Below are positions 44,455 through 56,152 of a stretch of 64,000 nt of DNA, piece after piece. A program made the position numbers and the translations under genes. How positions within the stretch are numbered: the stretch's first letter is position 1; each line of letters begins with the position of its first letter. The DNA comes from Cladopsammia gracilis. Taxonomy: Eukaryota; Cnidaria; Anthozoa; Scleractinia; Dendrophylliidae. The notes under the pieces were generated by a model. The model was not told where the DNA came from. It saw only the letters and a list, made by a program, of their open reading frames with translations, and searched no databases. The DNA lies in the NCBI GenBank assembly GCA_022457155.1, contig JAJGOT010000214.1, forward strand, positions 844,001-908,000. The letters are read 5' to 3'.

Positions 44455-47400
44455 CTTTTGTTTCGCCAGCTTCCAGGTCTTGCGATCTCTTTTGTCTCAG
44501 ATACCTGGCTCCTGCGAAGCCGACAGAGCAAGTTATGAACACGAGAAGTGCCACAGACATGCCAAGAATCGTTGCTTTGTATGAAGTAGACTCTGGGTGA
44601 AATAAGTTGCGGCTACTCTCACGTGCTCCACCAGGCACCATATCGTTCTTTGACGATCTCTCCTAACGATAAATCAAAACAAAAATCAATAGAAAAAGAG
44701 TAATTTTGTAACAAACATTTCAACGGGTCATCAGTTTGCTCACAGAATAAAGCCCGTGAATCCGTCCAGTAACCTTACTACCCAAAAATATAAGCAGTGA
44801 ATTTAATAGGATAGCGTTCCTTTCAGACAAACCAGTTTCGTATTTAGGTAATCCAGATTGATTGGAATAAAATCCCAAAAAAGATCTATCCGTTCTGTTT
44901 ATCGTCCCCAGCGGCCACTCGTGTAGGGTCTCTGTTTCTTTTTTTTCTGTGTGTGCTGGCTCTGAACAACCACTTGCTATTGAATTGAAACTAGTTTGCT
45001 AAATGGAAAGCGTAATTTTAAACCAGGTTGAGATACCAATCTGAACGCGGTTTCATCTCCAGACGTGGATCGTTCAGATTGCAATCTAAGATTGGTTTGT
45101 CGCTAAATGAAACGGAAAATCGACTGTTTCATCGCAGAATCCGGATTAACATTGGTAAGAAGGGACGCTACCTAGAAAGTTAAAAGTTCCAAAATTATGA
45201 GTGTTGCCCTTATTTTAATGTTTATTCGATTGTTGTTGCATATCTAAATGTTTTAGCCTTGTACTGGGCAACAACTTTGCTAAACGTATATCATGAGGTG
45301 CAATGTCTTCTACAGTTGTGCGCTTTCTGACCTGGCCTTTGAGTGAAAGTGAGGCTGAAGTTGACCTGGTTTTGATACAAACCTTCCTGCTCTTATCTGT
45401 TAATTACGTTGTTCTTAAGTTAGCTAGTGTTTGTTGAACGTGATTTAAAAAGCAGACAGGTTTGTATCAAAACAAAGTCAACTACAGCCTCACGTTCATT
45501 CAACAACCAGGGAACTAAGCACACAACTGTGAAGTGATCTATTTAAAAATATCGCAGTAGCATATAGTATGCTGCAAATACGTAGGTTCTCGGAAGCGGT
45601 ATGGGAGAATTGAAAGGCAAGTTTCTAAAGGTCAGCCTAGTCAGCCTAGTTACCCCTATTCAGACCGGAGGGTGACTTGACTTTTTACCTTTTCCGTCTA
45701 AAATATATCTTGGAACATTTCCAATCGATGAGACAGATTTTTGTTCATCACTTGTGGCGTTTGTATTGCATCGATAATTTACTACATGCATCACGAGACA
45801 AACGATAGTACACTTTATTATTAAACACTCACAGTATGGGTATTAACGAGCCTGCTTGCGTTAGCGACTATCTCATAAGAGGCAAACTCCAGCACTTTTT
45901 TCATGCAGTACCGTATTTGCCATGCGAAGTCATCTGTCTTGATTGCGACACCATAGCCGTGTTTCTTCTCAAATATTTGAGCAATTGATAATTCTGAGTC
46001 ACTTTTCCACTTGATAAACTCAATCCCTGCAAACATTTCCTCGAGAATCCCTTCAACTTTTTCGTTCTCTAGCAAATCATTAGCTTCATCATACAGGGTT
46101 TCAAAATCTAGTAAAAAGTAATGAATCAGTATTATTTAATCGCAGATATCAATCACACCAGAAAGAGCCGTGTCAGTATAATTTTTAGAAGAATTAAAAT
46201 AATTTGTAACATTGTACATGTAAAAAGATTATAAGATTATACATGTAAAAACAAAATCTATTTAGTTTGTTCCCAGGGTAACGATCAAAGCAATTGTTTT
46301 TCAAAGCGGGAGACTTGTAAATTTTAGCCTGTCGTGAGTGATAGATGTATATTTGATATGCGCTATATACAACACCTGATTGAAAAAACGTTGTCAGGAA
46401 AAAGTATAAACATGAACCATACGACCGAATGGTTTTCTGGGAAAGAGGAAAATCATATTGCGTTCTCAGAATTGTACATTATTATAACACAACATGGCAA
46501 ATACAATCCTCTGAGAGTCTTTTAGAAAGCCCGGGATCTTGAATGCCAATAAATTAAACTTTAACTAGCCTTATTTGCCTTGTTCCCAGAATTCCCTTGT
46601 GTCGCATCGTTTGTAGTTTGTGCTTTCTTCCGGACAACGTTTATTCAATCGGGTGTATAGAAGCTTAAAAACGCGAAGAAAGCAAGTGACGCACTCAAAC
46701 ACCAACCCCGCGGTCTGGCCTGTACCTTACTCATGCGCACAGCCATATCACCCTGGCAGTGGCAGCCATGGACAGCTGTTTCGTTCTAGGTAGGACTCAT
46801 CAGCATGGCATAGCCAGGCAGGATCTCAGATAAGATCATCGACCCCGCCACTTTATTGCCAAGGCGGATGCAAAGCATCCCTTTAAGCGCCAGCTCCACA
46901 CAACGCATGTGGTAGCTGTTGGCTGGAGACAGCACGGCATGCGTATGGGGAGGTGGATCAGCATTTTTGCCGATCGGTCTGCCATAAGCTTGCCTGATTA
47001 TCATCAAGATTAAAGGGCCAGTGTCCCACCGAAATAATAAGCAAACACAGAGCAAAGCAGAACAATTTGAAAGTGCATTTCAAATCAAATCAAATTTGAT
47101 TTTGTGACAGGCGGTCCAGAAATTGAAATTATCATTCTGATGTTAGACCACAGTTTAAGACAATTAATTGACCTGCCCATCTGTTTATAAGGGAGTCATT
47201 TTATGTAGATAGTATTTTTTATCAGCTATTAGCCGTCTTGACGCTGTTTACAATATTACAGTTGGCCAGATTGAAACTGGTTTTGACCGTGGAAGGGCCC
47301 TGGATGTTTTCGTTGTTATTTTGTTTTTAGTTTGTATTTCTTTACGTTTTTTTACTCTTGGCATCTTCCCTTTCCTATTTACTCATGGCATAGCCGACGA

Positions 47401-48139
47401 GTAATCTTTTGCCCTCTGAGTTTTACTATTATTATTATTATTATTGCAGTAAAACTATCTGTATGCACAGTGTTATAAAAGCAACACAGGGCGCAAAGCG
47501 TAACCTGTGCGCAAGAGCGAAACTTAAAAAAATAAATAAATAAATAAGTTACTAAAACCTCATATCTACAAATCTAAAAACTATAATCTAAGCATATAAA
47601 TGTCTCTAATATCTCTCATTCTCATTATATATACAAATCTAAAAACTATAATCTAAGCATATAGATGTCTCTAATATCTCTCGTTCTTTGTATAAAAAAA
47701 AAACCTATAAACTAAGCATATAAATATCCCTAATGTCTCTCATTTTTCCTGGCCGACAGTCGGGCTTTGGTCGCGGATCTTCACATCACAACCTTGAAAG
47801 TTCTCGCTATATTTAGGGATGACGATAAGACTGCCTTTTGCATAGCCTCTAGAACTTGATTCGCCTTACGTCCTACCATTGATTGAACTGAGGCTTCGGT
47901 TTCTCTCGACCAGCCTCCCAGCACATCCATGATGATGTTATGCTGAATCACCTCGTACCCTCTATACTGCTGCTTTAGCTCCCACCTTAACGGGTCATAC
48001 TTCATCGTTTTCTCCTCGCTCTTTTTCTCTCGGTTGTTGATCCAAGGGCAGCTCATCTCTATGGTCAGCACTTTCTTGTTTGCATGATCCACAACTCTCG
48101 CATCTACACGATTGGCTCGAACCTCCTTATTATTATTAC

Positions 48140-48172
<33 letters not shown>

Positions 48173-48418
48173 CATCATTACAGGGTTCGTACGGTCATGG
48201 AAAAACCTGAAGAGTCATGGAATGTTCATGGTACAAAATCACTAAGGCAGCATACGTTGTGGGAATAATAAGGCAAGATGAAAAATTAAAAAAATTATCG
48301 TTTTGATAAAATTTTGAAAACAACTGTTGAACTCTTGGTCATGAAAAATTTGAAAAGGTCATGGAAAAGGTCATGGAAAGTCATGGAATTTTTAAATCTG
48401 AAAAGAGCAGGAACCCTG

Positions 48419-48476
<58 letters not shown>

Positions 48477-51400
48477 TATTTTGTGGCGCGTGTGTGTCAC
48501 ATTGGTGCATGTAAATTTATACACGCATATTTTAGTTTCATTGGTCTGATTGGTTGACAGCGTACAATTTTTAAAGACTGCAAGGCGTTCGTGCTCTCCG
48601 CTTATAGACAATGAACCATTGACATGGAAATTATATGGAAATGTTGTGAACAAAGGATCTTTTTCCCAGAAGGTTTGAATTAGGTACAACAATGCGTTAG
48701 GCGAATTTGTCTATTGCTGTGGGATTTTTGCTCTGGCAAGTTTTGTGTTTTATATAACTTACCATGGCCATTTGCTCAGCGATCGAGGTTTCAATTGTTG
48801 GCTACAGCTGCTACTTTTTAGACTTAATCAGTTATGTTCGTCCGTTATAGCAGTCAAAACACGCGGGAGTCAATACTGCAATGGATCAAGGACGCCACGA
48901 GTTCAAGCTGTGTACATTTTCTTGTTCAAGATAATAAAGCAAGCTTATTTTCCACCAAGCTCAGTTTTCTTCGTTCTTTTCAGGGAAATATATCACATAA
49001 CCCCGTTCATTACAGTGTCTGAAAAGCTGGGTTCATCGGCTTTGATTGTAACAGGGGAGAGGCGGGGCTGAAGACAATAGCTGCTAACAATAGCAAAACA
49101 AAGAAATATATATATTCCCCCCGTCATATTCCCCTCGTCATAGTCCCCTCGTCATATTCCCCCTCGCCTTAGTCCCCTTATAATAGAATAACACAAACGG
49201 GAAGACAAAATAGGGCTGAACAAGGAAAACACACTAGCACCAGTCAATATGTTTTGTTTACATAAAAAGACAACTTCATCAATCTTATTCCTACATAATT
49301 AACTTGCCGGCTCACGACCATAAAGCGAATTGTTGATAACATTATTCGATGGTATCGTACCTCGATTTAGATTTCGGGTCTTCAATAGTGTATGACGTTT
49401 GTTTTAGAAAACCTCACAAGGTGAAAAATAAGGGATATGTGATATATTCCCTTCGTGGCGTTTCCTCGGGCTAACGCCCTCAGGTACGTCACGAAGGGAA
49501 TATATCACATATCCCCTCGCTCCAGGTCAATAACCCTTGCTTAAGTTAAAGCAAGCTTCTGGCCATACTCATGAAAAAAGTATATATGCCGGAACATTGT
49601 CCCGATTTTTAGGTTATACATTTTAGATAATACATTTATCAATTCACAGCTTACCAATAGTCTTTATTCCAAGATACGTGGCTTGCTTGAATGCAAAACT
49701 TTCCCTTTGGACACCAAACTGCAAAAATTTCATTTAATTAACAAATGCGAATTTTGTTGTCCCAGGAACACATTTCCAGTATAATTATAATGTAACAAAA
49801 ATACATTTTAGTCCTTGGTGGTTGTTCACTATCAATATTGTCTATATACTTTTCGCATTTGCCGCAAAAACTTGACTAAATCTTGTTTGTGTCCTAAGCA
49901 GATAAGGCCAGGATGGTGTTTCATCATTCGCCCCAGTATCTTGCGATGCAGACATTCCATGAAATCCACCCGAAGCTTTCTCTTTATAATCTTGCTGGTC
50001 TTCTCTATATGCTTCAATATTTGCATTTATATTTTACATGCTTTACAAACTGTTTCTAGGTATATACTTTTAAAGTTTGGGTCTAAAAATAAAGGGTGAG
50101 GGATGGGATGGGCATTTCGGAATTACTTTGGGAGTGATACTTGATGTATTAAGTAAAGCATATGTAATTAAATTAAAAGATCATAACTACTCTTCTTAAC
50201 CCATACGAGAGCATAATTTCTGGCTTTGTGTGCCTTTTTACCGTTTTTCCAGTTGTAAAATCATATTTCTCTACCGTGACGCTTGTCAAAGCACTGGAGA
50301 GTGTGGCCGTTAGCACTGAACAAATGGTGATACCGATCATTATCCACACCACAGAGAATAGGCGGGCCTTTATGGACTTTGGAGTCTTGTCTCCATATCT
50401 AATGGATTTAAAGTAATCAAGGAAAACAGTTAACTTATACTAAGTGTTCATTATGAATGCCTAGCACTTCCTTGTTACAAATGGCTGCGAGATGTATTGT
50501 TATGACCAGCAGTTGTGAATATTTAAATTTCCTTATCTATACATAAAGCAACAGGTTAAAAAACACCTTTGCATCAATGGATCCGAAACCTACAAATAAA
50601 GGTCTGGTTTTGTTAGCAATTACACTTGTGGTGAATAGACACTAGCCGTTGGTTGGTTGCAGATCGCCAAGATAGAAATGGATCGCAACTTGATAAAATT
50701 GGCAATTTTTCGATACGGAATATGGTTATAATCTGTCAACACTTAAACAGCATTTTTGAGCAAAAAGATCTTAGATAAATAGATAGATAGGTAGTTTCAT
50801 GTAGGCGTACTTCTCAACATTAGAACTCTCCATTTTTCTTTCTTTCTTCCTTCTCATTTATTTCATGCAGAAATATTAATATTAACTATATTTTTCTTAA
50901 TGCCTGGTGCGTTAGGAAATTGCTTAAAATTGTTATTTTGTTTTAACACGTACCCCACTGTCGACATAGTGACAAATGCCCACCAGAAACCATCAAAAGC
51001 CCCGCGGTAAGAGGGACTGCCAAACTCGTTTGCATTTGTCCTGGCGTCCTTTAAAAAAGACAATATAAATAAAATGAATTGTCAGAAAAAACCAACGCAT
51101 ACGTTTTAGATATTGCGCGTCACTAATAACTACTGACACCGTCATTATTAATTTTTTTCAGTTAAGGTGGGTAGACACAAGGGGTCATGTTGCAGAAAAA
51201 TTTCTCTGTGATATGTAGTAGCGAGAACATCGCCTTTAGTACACACTGAGGGTACAAATAGCAGGGACGTGCTGCGGGGACATATAGCAAGAACAAAACG
51301 CTGATACTTTTATAATCGTGCAACACCAATTTTTGGGTAAAATTTGTCCCCGCCACCCGTTGCACGGAGTTCAACTGGTTGAACTTCATATGGGGCTGAT

Positions 51401-52067
51401 TTATTTTGATGAACAAACTTACCAACATCCAGATACAAATTCCAGCCAAAGAAGACAATACAAGACTCAAGACCACAATAGGCCAAGATCCCAATATAGC
51501 TTTAAACAGATGACCGCTTTTCTTGATTGAGTATGAAGGATTTCTCTTGATGAGGACAACACCCGGCGAATCTATGATTTTGATGTAGGCTCGGCTATAA
51601 TCTAAAATATATTGCTGGTCTTCATTTAATGGAAAAACCAAGCTTATAGATTCATTGAAGGCATGCCTGAGAAGCGCAGAGTAGTTTGAAGACATATTTA
51701 GGTATCGTAGTATTGGTTTTCTTCCCCTGTAGAATGCGCAACATTTCTCCAAAGCGAAGTCTAGGGCTTGGTGAAAAATGCTGTCAATGTTTGGTTGACC
51801 ATTACTCTTATTCATTTCCAAGGTGTATGGTGGTCGCAGTTGCCAAGCAATGTTAACGTGTCCAGGACATGGTGGTGGAGGAGGATCAAAATATGAAGGA
51901 GCCGATGTGGAAACATTTTCGTCAGAAGATGGCGCCTGTATCGGCGACTGGGGCGGAGGCGAGAGTTTAGTGTCCATGAATTTTTTCAACAGGACCATGT
52001 CAGCTGCATGAAGAATCTCAAACCCAACCACGACAACAAGAACTGCTAAAAACGTCGTCTTCAACAT
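44455..52067 (-). CDS. iGluR-like channel subunit with K+ selectivity filter, paralogue (3' partial, 6 exons found)
   Basis: Exons on the minus strand: 52067-51423, 51048-50954, 50398-50242, 49718-49655, 46107-45833, 44662-44455, encoding 481 residues plus one base before a last exon I could not locate. Start ATG is followed by a signal peptide ([15 protein letters not shown]). No amino-terminal domain. A proline-rich stretch (PPPPPC) precedes S1 (LRPPYTLE, about 77-84), then M1 about 195-215, pore FWWAFVTM, filter T245-V-G-Y-G-D250, M3 [16 protein letters not shown]2 ([24 protein letters not shown]), and M4 about 443-463. Exons 2, 3 and 4 are 95, 157 and 64 bp, the same as in the gene at 29571-36395, with identical phases, so the two are paralogues. 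In S1 the usual PLT..xRE..IDFS motif is [13 protein letters not shown], with Q151 at the arginine site. Probable partner subunit of the plus-strand gene. Confidence 0.88.
45312..45531. mobile_element. MITE (~220 bp) in the last identified intron of the minus-strand channel gene
   Basis: ACAGTTGTGCGCTTTCTGAC...GTGAGGCTGAAGTTGAC...TTTTGATACAAACCT is mirrored by AGGTTTGTATCAAAA...GTCAACTACAGCCTCACG...AGCACACAACTGTG. Arms of about 85 bp with scattered mismatches. A further TTAA-family-like end (CCCCTATTCAGACCGGAGGG) lies nearby at about 45652. Confidence 0.65.
46680..47055 (-). other. Unrecognised repeat-like ORF fragment
   Basis: The minus-strand frame reads [20 protein letters not shown], then [20 protein letters not shown], a stop, and [20 protein letters not shown]. 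It has the look of a degraded repeat-encoded protein, followed by AATAAA on the same strand near 46640. I cannot assign a family. It lies inside the 3.5-kb intron of the minus-strand channel gene. Confidence 0.3.
47560..47755. repeat. Three-unit tandem repeat (~65 bp)
   Basis: Units contain ACTATAATCTAAGCATATAAATG, read in pieces as CTATAATCTAAGCATATA and GTCTCTAATATCTCTC, starting at about 47580, 47645 and 47705. It lies just downstream (minus strand) of the retrotransposon fragment at 47781-48128. Confidence 0.65.
47781..48128 (-). pseudogene. C-terminal fragment of a non-LTR retrotransposon protein (endonuclease-like)
   Basis: The minus-strand frame reads [20 protein letters not shown], then [40 protein letters not shown] and [14 protein letters not shown], ending in a stop. 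The pattern (IEMSCPW...K.EKT.KY.PLR.EL) resembles the restriction-like endonuclease tail of R2/NeSL/CRE-type elements, from memory. It is bounded upstream by a (TTA)n tract at about 48128. Confidence 0.5.
48121..48476. repeat. Two (TTA)n tracts flanking a TCATGGAA-rich segment
   Basis: (TTA)n runs at about 48125-48170 and 48421-48476 bracket about 250 bp with repeated GGTCATGGAAAA, GTCATGGAATG and AAAGTCATGGAATTTT words, starting CAGGGTTCGTACGGTCATGG and ending GCAGGAACCCTG. CAGGGTTC/GGAACCCTG form short inverted ends, so this is probably a small mobile element. Confidence 0.55.
49430..49515. repeat. Foldback hairpin (~27-bp arms)
   Basis: AGGGATATGTGATATATTCC plus CTTCGTG on the left is mirrored by CACGAAG plus GGAATATATCACATATCCC on the right. 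The loop contains a second small stem (GGGCTAACGCCC). It lies in the intron between exons 4 and 5 of the minus-strand channel gene. Confidence 0.7.
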
Positions 52068-54200
52068 TTGGATAATGTATCGTCAGTTTATTCCATCGGT
52101 AACGAGTATCTGTGAAGTCAAGGATATATACTATAAACAATCTCGAACACGCCTTGACTCTTGGAGCGCGTTCTAAAGCTTAAACATGTCCAAGCTTCTA
52201 AAGCACGCGCCGCGTAAAATTTAATGCACTAAAAACAAGTTCAATTTTAATGCGTCAAGTTATGAAAAAATTCGTCGCATACTGACCTCTTGTGTACTCG
52301 ATGTTAACGGAAAGACTATGAAAACACAGTGTTTTCCGTTACGATTTGATATCATGAAGCTGTACGTTCATCGACTAAGAATAAATCAAGGCAATATTTC
52401 ACCCGGACCAGAACGCATTAGGTTAACAATTCAACAGTTAATTTACAGAAACGATCCCCGTGTTCAATCTATCTGGCCATTTTTCGAACCATTCTATGTG
52501 TATGCTAATCTTTTGAACATACGTATAAACATGGATAACCCATTTCACAAATTAAATGAAACTGAGGCTCCTGCCACCTGCTAGGTCCTCCTTAAATACA
52601 CTATTACATCGCACACGCAAAGTTAATTTTAGCGACAGGGAGCTTATAGTTAAATTTACCCTAAAGTTGGAGCCGAGCTTTGCAATATTGCAAAGATCTT
52701 TGGCGAGGACAAAGGTCACAGTTTTGAGAGTTTCGTCACTAAAAGCAACGACTAGCAAAGTTTTTTGTTAGGATCTGAAGTGTAAAAAAGCTACCTATCA
52801 GAATCATAATACACTATATTTAGCATTTTAGAGTTTGATCACCTGACATATGATGGACCTTATCACGTGACACAATATTATAATAATGAATACAGCTGTA
52901 GCTTAAAGTAACGGGGCTTAACAAATGTTCTCTGAAGCTTCCCTGTTTTCACGCCCCATACAGTTATCCTCTTAGGCAATGATTTTGGCGTTTTAAAGCT
53001 AAGCATACAGAATGGCCTGTTTCTTTTACATTTTTTCCAACAGCAGTTAGCTGGAATTGGCCTGGAACAAAATTGTCTCAAGTGCATTCATGGAACTGTG
53101 TTTGCTTTACAATGAGTATAGGGAACTTTTGGAACCTTGTTAGGGTAGTAGGGAGAACCAGGAAAAGATCAATATGTGAACTATTGTTCTATTTATAACA
53201 ATGTAGAGATACCATAAAACAGTTTATTAAATGTGATAAAAGCTGCATTTTTTGGTGGATGCAAATCAATGGAAACAGTTAATTTGTTTTAATTCAAACG
53301 GGAGGGTCTGGATGGGGTTTATTGACAACTGACAAATGACTAGAAATTTTAACTGACAACCGAAAAATAAGCTGAAATTTTACTGAGAACTGACATTTGT
53401 ACCAGGGTTAACTGACAACTGATAACAATCTTCGAATAATCTTTTTTCGGTTTTATTTAATAATATAAAATTATATATCTTAAGATCTCGACTTATAACT
53501 CGAGATCTCGACTTGTAAAGAAAAGTACTTTTTTTGTTTTCAGAGCTCTCTAACCTTCTAATGTCAAAGTTCCAATCAAATACGAAATTGACGCTTGACG
53601 TACAGCAAGGTGAACTTTAGCTACAAATTTCCATTTAATTGTCCTTTTAATCAATGCACGGTCTTCAACGCGGTCATAAATGAAGCCGTAGTTCTGAATG
53701 CTAGTTTCATATTAAAGAAACGCTTGAATTGACTGAAGCTGGTTTGAAACTACTAAAAGTTAACATTGCTGCATTAAAGTAAGTCAAGTCTAAGAATTCA
53801 GATTTTAGTAGTAGACCATTTCGGTTTGAAATGTATTAAACTTTTTATTTTTATGAGTGCGAGTTTATATAATAACCTGTTCAGCACCCCTAGTTAAACA
53901 GTCAAATTTGAACAAAAGAAAAACATTCGTGATACAATCGATGGATTTCAAAAAGAAACAGATTCTTCTGAGATCTACTTTTAAAAATCCAACAAGAACA
54001 TAAACATACAAGTGCATCAGCCCACCCAAAGATAATGTTGCTCCGAAAACAAGACAAATTAAAAAAAAGTTGAAGTTGTTTGGTTTTAGATTTAAAACAC
54101 TTTACTCATTTCATTTACGTTTGGAACAAATTTACTATCCGAAGTGCGGAAAAAAGAAACGGGAAAAATACTAGATCATTCATGGTTTCAAAGTATTGTC
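52068..54200. other. Upstream region of the minus-strand channel gene; no other gene supported
   Basis: The promoter of the minus-strand channel gene should lie just right of 52067. An 88-codon plus frame (52318-52584) has no recognised motif. About 53320-53420 has repeated ACTGACAACTGA-type words. Nothing else supported. Confidence 0.35.
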
Positions 54201-54201
54201 T

Positions 54202-54877
54202 AAAGCTGTGTTCACATTAAACCGGAAACATGTTTCGAGTAAACATGTTTCAACAAAACATGTTTGTTAATGCATTATTCACATCAGATGTCAGTTTCAA
54301 ACACGTTTCATGCCTGGTTGTGTATTTGATGCGGTTCTGCGGTACTCGCATAAATGGAGCTCGAAATTACCATAACATCTTCATTAATTATTTGGATTAC
54401 TGTCAATTTTTAAGCCCTTCGGAGGAGAAGCCGCTTTCGAGCGTTTAGCGAGCAGACAGCATTTGCGCTATGTTCGGTACAAGGAGAATTGTTTGTAAAT
54501 GTTGTTTTGCGTTGCGCTTTTAGCCGCTGTCGTTAAGTTTCGTGGCGGTGCTCTCCCAAATATTCTGCTTTCAACCCATCGCCAATAACTGCCATTTTAT
54601 CGCTAAATCGGCCCATATTTCAACTAAACATTTGGTCTCATAGTAGGCCCAATTTTGGATCTTTTGGGCACTCGCCTCCTCTCCGCATGCCCGCCATTTT
54701 TAACATGTTTCATCTGATCATGATTGAAACTACCTAGTGAGGTTGTTTCAATCATGCTCAGAATGTTTCGATCATGATTCACGCAACGCACCGTCTGATG
54801 TGAACACTTTTCAGAGCGAAACATGTTTTATTCGTGATCAGACTAATCATGTTTCGGCCTGGTGTGAACACAGCTTA
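54202..54877. mobile_element. Non-autonomous DNA transposon (~676 bp)
   Basis: The ends TAAAGCTGTGTTCACA and TGTGAACACAGCTTA are inverted repeats. Subterminal AAACATGTTTC and its variants recur many times near both ends (54225-54310 and 54700-54860). Interior frames are short and unrecognised. The repeated subterminal motif suggests transposase binding sites, as in hAT-like MITEs. Confidence 0.7.
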
Positions 54878-55105
54878 ACACTGATACTTGGAATGCATGC
54901 AATCCTCACAAAAGTGCGAATGTGAAACTAGCAGCGTTTTCATCAATGGTTTTATATTTATAATTATGAGAACGATGTTTCAAAACAAATAATTGAAATA
55001 ACACTTCTCAAACCACGTTTGCCCAAGAATTTAAATACTTTTTATCCGATAATACAGTAAGAGAAGCTTGTGCGCTATTTGTTGTGTTCGAAGAGGATAT
55101 AGCGA

Positions 55106-55255
55106 GTATAGGTGGTTTTCATGTTACGTCATCGCCGCCATGCTGGTGGACATAAACAATAGTTCTCTCATTAGCTCCTTTTGTTCGTCCACCAGCATTT
55201 GTTCGTTTCACTATTGTTATCTATGTCACTAGAGATTGATTGCAAACCACCTATA
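55106..55255. mobile_element. MITE (150 bp), TATAGGTGGTTT ends
   Basis: TATAGGTGGTTTTCA on the left and TTGCAAACCACCTATA on the right; inner CTGGTGGAC / GTCCACCAGC and AACAATAG / CTATTGTT are also inverted. Terminal TA could be a mariner-type target duplication. Confidence 0.7.
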
Positions 55256-55762
55256 AGCTGTCAAAGCTCGTTAGTCGCTTGTAATTTCATTACCTTGAGG
55301 ATGAAAGCCGTCGGCCGGTTAAATACATACATACCCAGAATTCAGACAACTAAATTTTCGAAATTATGCAATTTTTTTCTTTTCGATATTATTCTGTTTT
55401 ATATATCAACAGACAAAAGTTAAGTGCCGCACTAGGGGAGTGGATTGTTTTAAAAGTGTTGGTCGCAATAAAAATATATAATTTCTTTTTTGGATGAATT
55501 TCAAGGAACGTTCAACTCAGTATACAAACAGCTCCTTTTCTTCGATTTCGGGCTGTTTTTAGGAGCAGGATTATGTCAGATTGCTCCTTAAACATGTCAT
55601 ATGCAATATATGAACCGTTCTGAATTTAGAATCAGTCATTTTCGCTTCAGTACATTAAAAAGGTAAAGTTTCGTTTGCGTATAATCAATCAACATATTCA
55701 ACTTTATTCAAGCTTTATTCAAACAAATAATTGCTACAAAGCCGATGATGTTGAAGTTTATC

Positions 55763-56109
55763 TAGGAAAAAGGAAACGTTTGACTTAAAATAGAATACTA
55801 ACATAAACGAAACCAACTTATTATGTTTTAGACACCTGCACCTTTGAAACACTGAATAACTAAAATATTTACATTTTTAATATGAGAACGCTATATAATT
55901 AGATATGAATTGTCAGAATGTCGCAAAATAAACTCTATTACGCCCCCATCTCTATTAAGCCCCCTCTCTAATAAGCCGCCCCTCTTGAACTTCGAGGTTT
56001 TCAATAATCTTTAATCTTTAATCTTTAATCACATTTCGTAACCATACATAACTGATACAAATGAACTAATACTAACATATAATCGAATCATAAGCCGCCC
56101 TATCTATTT

Positions 56110-56152
<43 letters not shown>

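Noticed and set aside
48080..48692. Open frames rich in Tyr, Leu or Asn
   Set aside because: They read through (TTA)n tracts and have no other support.
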